This document shows positions 40,892 through 50,221 of a stretch of 64,000 bases of DNA, one piece after another. The stretch is taken from positions 1 to 64,000 of the forward strand of contig JAJEIQ010000071.1 of NCBI GenBank assembly GCA_022827905.1, given 5' to 3'. The translations under genes and the position numbers were made by a program. This stretch comes from Pseudomonadales bacterium. Its GTDB lineage: Bacteria > Pseudomonadota > Gammaproteobacteria > Pseudomonadales > Azotimanducaceae. The first letter of the stretch is position 1. Each line of letters starts with the position of its first letter. Below the pieces are notes generated by a model, which had not been told where the DNA came from, did no database searches, and saw nothing but the letters and a program-made list of their open reading frames with translations.

Positions 40892-43800
40892 TCAGGGGGC
40901 TGCGTCGGCCCGATGGACCTTCCGGTCGGTGGCCGGGGCATCCTCGTCCAAGTCGAGAATCTCCCTTAGCACCTTGACGCCTGCCTCCAGGGTGTGACTC
41001 TTGCGCATGGCGGCAAGGCCCCCTTTCCTGAGTTGTCGCCAGACGGCTTCGTCGCAGTATGCGGCCTCAAGATGCTGCGCCCATTTCGCCTTGTCGCTGG
41101 CCACGAGAATGTCGCGCCCGTCCTTCAGGTTCATTCCTTCGGCGGCCACCGGGGAGGCGACCACGGGAACTCCGTGGCAGAGGCTTGACACCACCTTGCC
41201 CTTGGCGCCAGCGCCGTAGCGCAAAGGCGCGACGGTCAATCGGATTTGGTCGAACAGGCTGGCGAGATCTTCGATGTAGCCGATGGTTCGAACGCCTTCC
41301 GATTCTTGGAGCCGCTCCACCTCGACCGGCATCTGTGCGCCGCCTAGGATGAGTTCCGCACTGGGTACGGCGGCATGGAAGGACGGCCAGATTTCGTGGA
41401 CGAAGTGGCGCACGGCGTCCAAGTTGGGTTCATGCAGGTAGTTGCCGATGAAGGCGATGCCGTGTCGCTTGCTGAAACTTGTCTTTCCGGTGCCGGGGAT
41501 TTCGCGGATCAGTGGCATGTGAAACACCGGCGTGCCGTCAACAGCATCCTTAAGCAGGTCCTTCTCGTGGTCGCTTACCACGACGATGGCATCGGCCTTG
41601 CGCGCTAGCTGGAGTTCGGTCTTTTTCGTGAGCTCTGCCTGTTTCCTTAGCCTTTCGGAATGTTCCGTTTCTGCCTGCCGCGCCTCGCGGATATGGTGTA
41701 GATCGACGGTATGGAAGACGATGCGGGCGTTGTGGCAATGAGTCCTCAGGAGCGCTGCCCATTCCTTGAATACGCCAACACGGTGGACCAGCACGTAGTC
41801 GATGTCCTTGCCGGCCTGCTTGAGGTAGCGTTTGAGCGAGTCGCAATAGGGTGCGTAGAGCATCTCGACACCGAGCCGCTGCAAGTCGTCCGTATAGCTT
41901 CCGTAGTAGTCCAGATCCCGGTGGCCGGCGAAGACTGTCTTGATACCCAAGCTTCCCAGCATGCGTACTAGATTGAAGATGTCTGCTGAGCCGGAGTCGT
42001 GGTCCGGCATCGGGACCGCCCAGTCCATGACCAGAGCACGGCCCTTCACGCCCCGGTCCTTGGCGAGGTCGGCCGGGGAATCCGGTGTGAGATGGCTAGC
42101 CTCCAGCGTTTTTCGCCATCGCTTCAGGAACCTGAGGCGGTTTTCCGCTTGGTAGCGCTTTTCGCCTTGGGACAGATCGGTGCCGCAGGTGGCGCCTTCG
42201 CTGTGCACGATTTTGGCGAAGGGCTGGTAGAGCACCCGGTATCCTGCTTCCCGGACGCGGAAGGCAAGATCGGTGTCTTCGTAGTAGGCGCGAACGTAGT
42301 AGTTGTCGAACCCTCCCAACTCGCGCCACAGTACGAGCGGCAACATGATCGCGGCACCGCTGCAGTAGTCGGCGTCGCGAACATAGTTGTATTCGGGCTT
42401 GCGGGGATCGTCGCCGCGGCCAAAGTTCATGGCGGAGCCGTCCGACCAAACGATGCCGCCCGCTTCTTGCAGGCTACCATCCTCGAAGTAGAGCTTTGCG
42501 CCGACTAGGCCTACGTTTTCCTGAACGTCAAAGGTGTCAGCAAGGGCGTCGATGGCGCCGTTTTCAACTGTTGCATCGTTGTTCAGCAGCAAGATGTAGC
42601 TGCCCCGAGCCAGCGCCGCGCCGCGATTGCAGGACTTCAGAAAGCCTAGGTTTTCGTCGTTGCGCACATAGCGGATGCCGGATAGCGATGGCAGCACGTC
42701 GGCGCTTTCATCAGGAGATGCGTCGTCCACCAGAATCACTTCGAATGTCCGCTGGCCCTCCAAGTCGCTCAGGGACTTGAGGCAACGCAAGGTGAGATGG
42801 CACTTTCCGTGGACGGGTATCACGACGGACACATCGGGCTTGCGGGGGCAGGGCAACTGGATGCCGGCTGGCGTCGCCGAGTATGCCGGACCGACCGGAA
42901 CCACCTGTTTCGAGACTAGCGCTTCGGTGCCGGACTTTGAATCGCCCGCCGCAGCGGGATGGAGCCGCACTGGATCCGCCGGCTGCCGTGCGACCTCTTC
43001 CACGGCGTCCCGAGTCGCCTGCAGAAAGGCGTAGCCGAATCGCTGGTCGGGTTCGAGATAGGCTCCCTCCCCCCATTCGTTCCAAGCGTTGACGAATAGC
43101 AGTCGTTCATCCTTGGAACGGTCTTGAGCGAGCGTCCAGCGCATTGCCGAGCGCAGCCAACGGCCGTAGCCCGCTGGCGAATTGCCTTGAAACAGATGCG
43201 CCTCAGACTTCCGGCGAGGTGTATTGTCCCAACCCGGCATCACGCCGCGAATCTGGGTCCAGGGTTGCTCGGGCTGCACTTCACACTTGGTTGCGTAGTC
43301 CTGCCAATCGAACACATAGCCGCGAAAGTCGGACTTGGGGGGAACCAAGTGGGTGGTGATGTCGGTCGGCAGCCCGGTGTGCCATGGAAACTCTACAGCG
43401 GCGTCTATGCCATATGGTCTTGGGTCCAGAATCTGAAACGACTGAGCCATCGCTATGTACAGCTCCCCGACGCCGTTTTCGCGGCACCACTCGCGCCACC
43501 TGCCAAATGTCTCTGAAGCCTTTGGAAAAAGTGCTGGCCGATAGACCAGCAGCAGCGGGCGGTCGTCGATGCGGATGTATCTGGGATCCTTGAGGTATCG
43601 GGAGATGTACTGGATGAATTCCAAGTCGTCGTCAGGGGAGTGCTGTTGGCCGATCAGCAGGTCCTGTTCCCTGCCATCCCAGCGCCGCGTCCAGTTTTCA
43701 TTTGCCCAGCACAGGCAAAACGGCAGATCCATGGAGGGGTCTTCGAGATAGTTGAGCAGCGGCGTTTCCAGCAGCCGGTGGCCAGCGAACCAGTAGAAGT

Positions 43801-45565
43801 AGAAGCAGAATCCGCCGATGCCGTAGCGCTTGGCAAGCTCCACCTGCCGACGCTGAACATCCGGATCGCGCAGATCGTAGTAGCCAGAGTCGATGGGCAC
43901 CCGAGGCTGGTAGTGGCCCGTGAACTGAGGCGTTGCCGTGCGCACGTTGGTCCACTCGGTGAATCCCGAGCCCCACCAGGCATCATTTTCCGGTATGGAG
44001 TGGAATTGGGGTAGATAGAAGGCGATCAGCCGCACGTTGCTTGATGGCGGGGGAGCGCCCCTGAACTCCGGCACGAAGAGGGCATGCTCGGTCTGGCTGT
44101 CCATGTCCAGCGTGGCGATGGCGGCGGCGCTTGGTGTTGGGGTTGTTGAGGACCGAAGCCAACGGCGCATTCGATGGGGAATGAGGCGCGCCACCCATCG
44201 GGGCGCGTGCCGACGGTAAAACGGCAAGACGGCATGGGCAGCCTTGCGAAGCTGGCCAGTGCCTAGCCAGCCGACGATTTTCGCTAAGAGCAGGCATCTG
44301 CGAAGCAGCCGACCGAAGGCGAGTTTGGACCATCGCAAGGGCGCTGTAAGCCGCCAACTCGAAGACTCCAATAGGCTGGCGATGCGCCGTTCCCGCTCGT
44401 TGACGGCCGCCATGAGGGACGCGATCTGGTGTCGGGCATTGGTTAGGGCGTCGCCCAATGAAGCAAGCTTGCGCTCCTGGCTGTCGATCATGGCCCGTTG
44501 TTCCGCGACTTCCCCGGCCTGCTCCGCGATTTCCTCAGCCTGTCGGGCTGTCGCTTGGCGCAGGGTCTCCGCTTCGGCTGCCGTTTGGGTGACTACCCGC
44601 TGCAGCTCGTTGGTTCGGACTGTTTCGGCCTCCAAAAGGCTCGCCAGTTCATTACGCTCCCCTTCCAGCCTTCGCGCACTGTGCATTGCCCGCCGCCCGA
44701 GCTCGATGGGACGGCCAAAAAGCGGACCCAGTGCGTTCAAGCTGGACCGAATCTCGTCAAGGGTTGCGATGTCTGAGTCCCTTTCCTTACCGGCGGACCA
44801 CCTTTGCAGTATCTCGTAGGTTTCGGATACCCATCGGATCGCCTGGCTGTCCGGCTCAATCGCATCCCTTGGGTCGGCATGATGGCGCAGGTCGGGTGTC
44901 AGGAAGTCGGCGACTTCCAGATCCGTAGCGCTCGAAATTCTCGGCCAGGACACTTCAAGCGCCTCTCCGATACGGGTCACGAGGTTGCGCCAATCATTCA
45001 ACAGCTGGTCAAAGCGCACGGTGACTCGTTGGCAACGCCGACTGCCAGCCTCGGCGTCGAGGACATGCCTCAGCCACAACAGATGGCCGATCGACGGATC
45101 GATGTCGTCTCTGCGCTTGAGAGAGGCGGCGACATCTCGCGGATTTCGGATTGGCATGACGACCAACGGCGTGGCGTCGCAGGACTCGATGACCTTGATC
45201 CACAAGTCCATCAATCGGCAGAAGCGTGGATCCTTGACTACAAACAGGCGGCTCGGCCCGAATTCGGCAGCTAGGACCTCACGGGCCTCGTCAAAGTACT
45301 GGGGATGGAGCGGAGACGCGTACCAACTTGAGTTGATGGGTTCCCAGTCGTCCCAACTCGAACCCGCAGAGGCCAGAATCTCGTTGTTCAATTCGAATAT
45401 GCGCTGCGATTCCCAATGGCCGCGCTCGTTGCCTCGGTTGTCGCCGCCCATTGGCGTATTGGGCATGTCGCATCCCACTAGGTTCAGTGTTCGGCTGAGG
45501 GCCGAAGTGCCGCTGCGGTGCATGCCAGCGATGATGATCGCTTTGGCTGGATTCTCCTTTTCCAT
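40892..45565 (-). CDS. Giant multidomain glycan enzyme: sulfotransferase, coiled coil, WbsX, GT2 and GT4
   Basis: A 1557-residue protein. Residues ~8-290 are a sulfotransferase (IIIAGMHRSGTSALSRTL; PAPS-like Arg/Ser in MPIRNPRDVAASLKRR). Residues ~290-405 are Glu/Gln/Ala-rich coiled coil ending in SSSWRLTAPLRW, a phrase common in large glycosyltransferases. Residues ~510-855 are a WbsX/GH99-like domain (LIAFYLPQFHSIPENDAWWG, FTEWTN, FVNAWNEWGEGAYLEP). Residues ~909-1130 are GT2 (VSVVIPVHGK, VDDASPDES, LLNNDATVENG, YYEDTDLAFRVREAG). Residues ~1170-1540 are GT4 (FIGNYLHEPNLDAV, LRYGAGAKGKVVSSLCHGVP). It probably builds and sulfates a surface polysaccharide. It starts 36 bases after the next sulfotransferase gene. 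Confidence 0.88.
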   Translation of the reverse strand: MEKENPAKAIIIAGMHRSGTSALSRTLNLVGCDMPNTPMGGDNRGNERGHWESQRIFELNNEILASAGSSWDDWEPINSSWYASPLHPQYFDEAREVLAAEFGPSRLFVVKDPRFCRLMDLWIKVIESCDATPLVVMPIRNPRDVAASLKRRDDIDPSIGHLLWLRHVLDAEAGSRRCQRVTVRFDQLLNDWRNLVTRIGEALEVSWPRISSATDLEVADFLTPDLRHHADPRDAIEPDSQAIRWVSETYEILQRWSAGKERDSDIATLDEIRSSLNALGPLFGRPIELGRRAMHSARRLEGERNELASLLEAETVRTNELQRVVTQTAAEAETLRQATARQAEEIAEQAGEVAEQRAMIDSQERKLASLGDALTNARHQIASLMAAVNERERRIASLLESSSWRLTAPLRWSKLAFGRLLRRCLLLAKIVGWLGTGQLRKAAHAVLPFYRRHAPRWVARLIPHRMRRWLRSSTTPTPSAAAIATLDMDSQTEHALFVPEFRGAPPPSSNVRLIAFYLPQFHSIPENDAWWGSGFTEWTNVRTATPQFTGHYQPRVPIDSGYYDLRDPDVQRRQVELAKRYGIGGFCFYFYWFAGHRLLETPLLNYLEDPSMDLPFCLCWANENWTRRWDGREQDLLIGQQHSPDDDLEFIQYISRYLKDPRYIRIDDRPLLLVYRPALFPKASETFGRWREWCRENGVGELYIAMAQSFQILDPRPYGIDAAVEFPWHTGLPTDITTHLVPPKSDFRGYVFDWQDYATKCEVQPEQPWTQIRGVMPGWDNTPRRKSEAHLFQGNSPAGYGRWLRSAMRWTLAQDRSKDERLLFVNAWNEWGEGAYLEPDQRFGYAFLQATRDAVEEVARQPADPVRLHPAAAGDSKSGTEALVSKQVVPVGPAYSATPAGIQLPCPRKPDVSVVIPVHGKCHLTLRCLKSLSDLEGQRTFEVILVDDASPDESADVLPSLSGIRYVRNDENLGFLKSCNRGAALARGSYILLLNNDATVENGAIDALADTFDVQENVGLVGAKLYFEDGSLQEAGGIVWSDGSAMNFGRGDDPRKPEYNYVRDADYCSGAAIMLPLVLWRELGGFDNYYVRAYYEDTDLAFRVREAGYRVLYQPFAKIVHSEGATCGTDLSQGEKRYQAENRLRFLKRWRKTLEASHLTPDSPADLAKDRGVKGRALVMDWAVPMPDHDSGSADIFNLVRMLGSLGIKTVFAGHRDLDYYGSYTDDLQRLGVEMLYAPYCDSLKRYLKQAGKDIDYVLVHRVGVFKEWAALLRTHCHNARIVFHTVDLHHIREARQAETEHSERLRKQAELTKKTELQLARKADAIVVVSDHEKDLLKDAVDGTPVFHMPLIREIPGTGKTSFSKRHGIAFIGNYLHEPNLDAVRHFVHEIWPSFHAAVPSAELILGGAQMPVEVERLQESEGVRTIGYIEDLASLFDQIRLTVAPLRYGAGAKGKVVSSLCHGVPVVASPVAAEGMNLKDGRDILVASDKAKWAQHLEAAYCDEAVWRQLRKGGLAAMRKSHTLEAGVKVLREILDLDEDAPATDRKVHRADAAP

Positions 45566-45601
45566 GGAAGGTGCCCTGAAGCCCTGACTCCGCAGAGGTT
45601 A

Positions 45602-46414
45602 CTAGGCTTCCGATGACCGCGTTTCGGCGTGTTCGCCGTTGTGCGTGCTTGCCAACTCCATAGCGTTTTCTCTTGCGAGCGCCGCCTGAACCTCCTTCAG
45701 GTTTAGAACCATTTCGCTGTTGTTCTTGATGATTTTCACCAGTGGCGTGGAGAGCGGACGACTGTCGATGCCCAGAAACGCTTGGACGTCGTCCAGGGCG
45801 GACGACTGCGGAGACACAACATCCTCGTAGGCGATGGTCAGGCTTCGGTGGTCCCGATAGAGGTCAAACGCGGCTTGCTGCCTTTGCTGTACGTCGTTGA
45901 TATAGGCCATGAAGTGATCGATGTCCACCGTGAAGGGCGCCACCTGTGGCCGGTCGTCCTTTGTCCGCAGCAAGGTCAAGCCGGTCTTCTCGACGACTCT
46001 GTGGGAAACGTACTGGTCGAGCAGATTTCGCCGGATCAGGTGAATGATCTTGATGTCCTTGTCGGCGGCGATGACCTCCCGAATTGTTTTGAAGCTGGGC
46101 TGAAACGCCTCATCCGTCTTGAATTTGAAGCCGACGCACCGGCGGCCCTGGGGATTGAAGGCAATGTCGTAGAGGAACCTCTGCGGGTGCTGGTCCCGGT
46201 AGCGGCGAATTTCCCGCCCGAAATCCGGGTTGTCCTTGTTCATCCGTACGTAGATGCCGGACAGCGGCGGCTGCTGCTGGGCAAGGACTTCGCCGTGGCA
46301 GATCGCTTGGGGATGCGAGCGGATCAGGGTGCACAGCATGGTGCTGCCACTTCGGGCCGCGCAACTAACTAGGAACTTGTCATCGCGAAAGTGCATGGGC
46401 AGGGTCGGCAGCAT
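45602..46414 (-). CDS. Sulfotransferase of the LPS/Stf0-like type
   Basis: A 270-residue PAPS-dependent sulfotransferase. The cofactor loop is VSCAARSGSTMLCTLIRSHP (~13-32) and the 3'-phosphate region is IIHLIRRNLLDQYVSHRVV. GFKFKTDEAFQP, ending in basic and aromatic residues, is typical of carbohydrate sulfotransferases. The ATG at 46414 (MLPTLPMHF) is chosen because the upstream extension is Cys/Arg rich and unlike the family. It is the first gene of the minus-strand glycan operon and may act on the same polymer as the giant protein downstream. Confidence 0.85.
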   Translation of the reverse strand: MLPTLPMHFRDDKFLVSCAARSGSTMLCTLIRSHPQAICHGEVLAQQQPPLSGIYVRMNKDNPDFGREIRRYRDQHPQRFLYDIAFNPQGRRCVGFKFKTDEAFQPSFKTIREVIAADKDIKIIHLIRRNLLDQYVSHRVVEKTGLTLLRTKDDRPQVAPFTVDIDHFMAYINDVQQRQQAAFDLYRDHRSLTIAYEDVVSPQSSALDDVQAFLGIDSRPLSTPLVKIIKNNSEMVLNLKEVQAALARENAMELASTHNGEHAETRSSEA

Positions 46415-46616
46415 GGTTGGCTGGGAACGCGAGGCGGGTACCTCCAAGGCTTCTAGAATACCGCCTTGGCGCTCTGGGCCGCAAGCACTGCACTCAGTAC
46501 GATCTGTGTTGTGCCGCGCTTGGCAGGCCAAGTCTCATCCGGCCAACCCACGCAGTGGCCTTGGCTGCCAGACGACCACCATAGCCATCACTCCCGAGTC
46601 TCGGCATTGGAGGAAA

Positions 46617-47078
46617 TCAAGACAGCGTTTGGATGTGCGGTCGGCAGGCATCCCGGAGTGACCCCAGTCGCTCAATGGCCCAAGCGCGCAGTTCGTCCCA
46701 CCGGTCGCTGTCCTCGACGCTCAACTCCGCCGGAAAGTAGCTGGCAATCCGGCAGGCTCGGCTTTGCTCCAGTGAATCCCACTCCAAGGGTGCCCCAAAC
46801 CGCGCCTTGATGGATTCACGACCTTGCATCAGCGCATCGAAGCGGGCAGTCGCCGTCTCCTTGTCTTTGGCGTCCACGTAAAGCTCAACGCGAAACCAAG
46901 GCTGGCTTTCTGGTCGGCAGAAGTTCACCGAGTAGTGCAGGGCCGAAAGCCCGGCGTCGAAGTCGATATGATTTTCCGTTTCGGCCGCGGTCTTTTGGAG
47001 CCACTCCGGGTGACGCGCATGGAACTCCCGAAGGAACACGGTCCAGAAGTCGCGGTATAGACGTTGCTTTGGAGTCAT
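46617..47078 (-). CDS. DUF4268-like protein
   Basis: A 153-residue protein. The N-terminal YRDFWTVFLREFHARHPEWL, the strand pair around NFCRPESQPWFRVELYVDAKD and the C-terminal DRWDELRAWAIERLGSLRDA match the DUF4268 fold, which is often attached to restriction-endonuclease-like domains. Here it stands alone. The ATG at 47078 is preferred over upstream starts. No methylase or restriction partner is adjacent, so a defence role is only a possibility. It diverges from the AbiE-like operon. Confidence 0.7.
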   Translation of the reverse strand: MTPKQRLYRDFWTVFLREFHARHPEWLQKTAAETENHIDFDAGLSALHYSVNFCRPESQPWFRVELYVDAKDKETATARFDALMQGRESIKARFGAPLEWDSLEQSRACRIASYFPAELSVEDSDRWDELRAWAIERLGSLRDACRPHIQTLS

Positions 47079-47197
47079 GGCGTGGGCTTTCCAGTCCGAT
47101 GGACGCCGGAGTATAAGGGCGGGCTCGGCCACAGGCTCCTAAGGGCAGTGACAGGCGACCGCCAGTGCGCTACTCGGCCCGCAATGACGCACGGATA

Positions 47198-47252
47198 ATT
47201 GACTAAAATAATTGACTTGACATATCAGTCATTCCATATCATTCTGTCAATC
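47198..47252. promoter_or_regulatory. Repeat-rich leader of the AbiE-like operon, probable operator and promoter
   Basis: Two direct copies of ATTGACT lie at 47198-47204 and 47211-47217. ATTGAC at 47211-47216 has its inverse GTCAAT at 47247-47252, directly before the start codons. The stretch is AT-rich, and TTGACA at 47217-47222 could serve as a -35 box. AbiEi-type antitoxins bind repeats in their own promoters, so autoregulation is likely. Confidence 0.5.
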
Positions 47253-48329
47253 ATGATGTCGCCCACCCAAAAGGAACTAGTCGCTCAGGCCCGCGGAATT
47301 CTGGCCGACCTGACTGAGCATCTCCACCACGAGGTCGAATTGGAACAGCCGCAGGCCGAGCCAAGCGCGCCGGACGCACTCCTGCGGGCCGGAGGGGCCA
47401 TCTTCGTGCTTGAGTGCCGCGTCGCGACGTCCACCGCCGCCCTCTACCAGGCCATCCGGACGGTCAAGGCGCACGGCTCTCGGACCCGTGCGTTGGGCTT
47501 TGCGGCGGAAGTCGTTCCCGTGCTTGCCGTCCCTTTCATGGGTCCCACCGGGCGTGCCCTGTGCGACGAGGAGTCTTGCAGTTGGCTCGACCTGTCCGGC
47601 AACGCGAACATCCGGGCACCCGGGCTCCTCGTCCGAATCGAGGGCAACCCAAACCGCTTCAAACGCCGTGGGCGCCCCGCGTCCGCCTTCTCCCCAATGG
47701 CGTCCCGCATCACTCGAGTGCTGCTCACGTACCCCACTGTCGACTTTTCTCAGCGCCAGTTGGCACAGAGAACCGGCATCGATGAGGGGTACATCAGCCG
47801 CATCGTCCGCAACCTCGTTGACCAAGGACTGGTCGGCAAGTATGGCAACCTCATCCGTGTCCCCGACCCCGATCTTCTGCTTCGCGCTTGGCTGGACGAC
47901 TACGACTTCGCCAAGCACCGCCGCATCGCCGGACACATCCCTGCCCGGGACGGCGACGAACTCATCCGCAGGCTCGCGGGGGCACTCGCACATCAGCCGC
48001 ACCAACCTGCGTACGCAGCCACCGGACTCGCCGCTGCGTGGTGCATGGGCCGATACGCCGCGTTCCGAACCGCCAGCGTCTATGTCCACAGCGAGGATGC
48101 CCTCGACGGTCTCCGCGACCTGTCCTTCCGCCCGACCGACCGCGGGGCGAACGTGTGGGTGCTCGTGCCGGCCGACGCCGGCGTGTTTCAAGGCGTCGCG
48201 ACCAAGAACGGCATTCATTGTGTCGCGCCCGTCCAGGTTTACCTGGATCTCCACGCCCACTCCGAGCGCGCCCGCGACGTAGCGCTCGAGTTTCGAAGGC
48301 ACCACCTCAACTGGGGGAAGAGCCAATGA
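47253..48329 (+). CDS. AbiEi-like antitoxin/transcription regulator
   Basis: A protein of about 358 residues with a central winged helix-turn-helix (SQRQLAQRTGIDEGYISRIV, ~166-185) and a C-terminal region like that of type IV AbiEi antitoxins (HQPAYAATGLAAAWCMG, VHSEDALDGL, VWVLVPADAGVF, VAPVQVYLDLHAHSERARDVA). The N-terminal ~150 residues resemble a restriction-endonuclease-like fold (FVLECRVATS), seen in some larger members. ATG at 47253 and at 47256 are equally possible. The stop overlaps the next start as ATGA. It would repress the operon and counter the nucleotidyltransferase. Confidence 0.78.
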   Translation: MMSPTQKELVAQARGILADLTEHLHHEVELEQPQAEPSAPDALLRAGGAIFVLECRVATSTAALYQAIRTVKAHGSRTRALGFAAEVVPVLAVPFMGPTGRALCDEESCSWLDLSGNANIRAPGLLVRIEGNPNRFKRRGRPASAFSPMASRITRVLLTYPTVDFSQRQLAQRTGIDEGYISRIVRNLVDQGLVGKYGNLIRVPDPDLLLRAWLDDYDFAKHRRIAGHIPARDGDELIRRLAGALAHQPHQPAYAATGLAAAWCMGRYAAFRTASVYVHSEDALDGLRDLSFRPTDRGANVWVLVPADAGVFQGVATKNGIHCVAPVQVYLDLHAHSERARDVALEFRRHHLNWGKSQ

Positions 48330-49183
48330 GCGCCAAGCCACCCACCGCCGACGGATACGATCCCGCCACCACTCGCCAAGCGAAAGCCACTTGCCTCTAC
48401 GTCGCCACGAAGCTCGGCGATCTAATGGACAGTGTCATCGTCATCGGCGGTCTTGTCCCCACCCTTTTGGTTCCCCAGAACTCACGCACTGACGTCGCCG
48501 AGGCGCATGTAGGCACCATGGATCTCGACTTGGGACTCAACGTCGAGCTTCTGACCACCGGCCTCTACGAGCCCCTCGCGGACCGTCTCCGAACCGCTGG
48601 CTTCACACTCGACACCAACGATCGCGGAAATCCTACCCGTCAACGGTGGCTGCCTGATGCCTCCTACCCTGGCGTCGCCATCGACTTCCTCATTCCTCCA
48701 ACCCGCGAATCGGACCGCGGAGGCCAGCTGCGCAACATCCAGCCCGACTTCGCAGCTGTCATCGCGCCGGGCCTCCATCTCGCGTTCCGGGATTCGGTTA
48801 CCGTCCCCGTTTCCGGGATGACAATCGCAGGCGAGCGTGCCACGCGTCGAATAAACGTCTGCGGCGCGGGCGCATTTGTCGTCCTAAAGGCTTTGGCATT
48901 CCGCGAACGTGGCGAGAACAAGGACGCGTACGATCTCTACTACATCCTGCGGCACTACGGCTCCCGCGTTGACGACGTCGCCGACCGACTGCGGCCCCTA
49001 CTCGCGGACGCTGATGCCCGCTCCGCTATCGGCATCCTTCGGGAGGACTTCATCGAACACGACGGAGTTGGGCCGCGGCGCGCTGCCGCCTTCCTCAACG
49101 TTGGCCAGCCGGACGACGACATCCAGGCTGATGTGGTTGGCTTTGCCAAGCGACTGCTCGATATACTCGCCGCTACTCCCTGA
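48326..49183 (+). CDS. AbiEii/AbiGii-type nucleotidyltransferase toxin
   Basis: A 285-residue nucleotidyltransferase. The GG motif lies at 41-42 (VIVIGGLVPTLL) and metal-binding Asp66 and Asp68 in TMDLDLGLN. RRINVCGAGAFVVLKALAFRERGENKDAYDLYYIL matches the lysine-containing helix and KDxxD-like region of AbiEii. AbiEii toxins transfer nucleotides to tRNA or proteins and abort phage infection. The ATG overlaps the antitoxin stop. A further conserved stretch, ILREDFIEHDGVGPRRAAAF, fills the C-terminus. Which RNA or protein is modified cannot be told. Confidence 0.82.
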   Translation: MSAKPPTADGYDPATTRQAKATCLYVATKLGDLMDSVIVIGGLVPTLLVPQNSRTDVAEAHVGTMDLDLGLNVELLTTGLYEPLADRLRTAGFTLDTNDRGNPTRQRWLPDASYPGVAIDFLIPPTRESDRGGQLRNIQPDFAAVIAPGLHLAFRDSVTVPVSGMTIAGERATRRINVCGAGAFVVLKALAFRERGENKDAYDLYYILRHYGSRVDDVADRLRPLLADADARSAIGILREDFIEHDGVGPRRAAAFLNVGQPDDDIQADVVGFAKRLLDILAATP

Positions 49184-49327
49184 CCAACGCTTGCACACTG
49201 CGTCCCAACTCCGCTATGCCCACCACGAGCTGATTTGTCAGCGCCAGCCCCGTAAGTCAAACTGATGCGCTACCGGTTGGCTGCATGTACGCAGCCTAGA
49301 GCGCACTAGTCCATAGGCAATCACCTC

Positions 49328-50221
49328 ATGAATCTGCGCGATCTCAAGTACTTAGTGGCTCTCGCCGAGCATCGTCACTTTGGCCGGGCTGCCGATGCCT
49401 GCTTCGTCAGCCAGCCCACCCTGTCCACGCAGTTGAAGAAACTGGAGGAAACCCTCGGTGTGACCCTTATCGAGCGCAACCGGCGCCGGGTGATCCTCAC
49501 GCCGGTGGGCGAATCCATCGTGACGCAGGCGGATACCGTGCTGCAGAACGTCGATCAGTTGCTGCGCCTCGCTGATGAGCATCGCGATCCGTTGGGTGGC
49601 GACTTTCGCTTGGGGCTCATTCCCACATTGGCGCCCTATTTGCTCCCCTTGGTGCTTGCGCCGGTGCGCCGGGCATTGCCCAAGCTGAGGATGCAGATCA
49701 CCGAAGGCCAGACCGCAAGCATCACGCGGATGCTGCAGGCTGGGGCACTCGATGCGGTCGTCCTCGCGTTGCCGCTGCCGGAGGAGGACTTGGTGCAGAC
49801 GCCGATCTTCGATGAGCCGTTCCACTTCGCGGCTTCCGTGCGCCATCCCAAGGCGTCCCAGGCTGCCATCAGCGAGGCGGAACTCGATCGGGAGCAGGTG
49901 CTGCTGCTAGAGGACGGCCATTGCCTGCGCGACCAGGCCTTGGCGATTTGCAAATCCCGCAACGCCGTGGAGAACACCGATTTCCGTGCCACCAGCCTCG
50001 AAACCCTGCGCCAGATGGTGGCCGCCGACGTCGGGGTCACGCTGATGCCGGAACTGGCCATCACGGATGCCGTTGCTGACGTGCGCTACATTCCTTTCAG
50101 CGGTTCGAATCCGCCCCATCGGACCATTGGCGTCTGCTGGCGGAGCAGTGCGACCCGCACGCCGCTGCTCAAGGAGTTGACCGAGGTTCTTACTGAGGCA
50201 GTGGCTAGCCGAGATCGCTGA
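49328..50221 (+). CDS. oxyR: Hydrogen-peroxide-sensing LysR-type regulator OxyR
   Basis: A 297-residue LysR-family regulator. The N-terminal helix-turn-helix is FGRAADACFVSQPTLSTQLK. The redox pair falls at Cys199 (EDGHCLRDQ) and Cys208 (LAICKS), the same numbers as in E. coli OxyR, so peroxide sensing by disulfide formation is expected. TDFRATSLETLRQMVAADVG follows, as in the family. It lies next to a rubrerythrin operon, converging on it with a 17-base overlap, which suggests that operon is part of its regulon. Confidence 0.94.
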   Translation: MNLRDLKYLVALAEHRHFGRAADACFVSQPTLSTQLKKLEETLGVTLIERNRRRVILTPVGESIVTQADTVLQNVDQLLRLADEHRDPLGGDFRLGLIPTLAPYLLPLVLAPVRRALPKLRMQITEGQTASITRMLQAGALDAVVLALPLPEEDLVQTPIFDEPFHFAASVRHPKASQAAISEAELDREQVLLLEDGHCLRDQALAICKSRNAVENTDFRATSLETLRQMVAADVGVTLMPELAITDAVADVRYIPFSGSNPPHRTIGVCWRSSATRTPLLKELTEVLTEAVASRDR

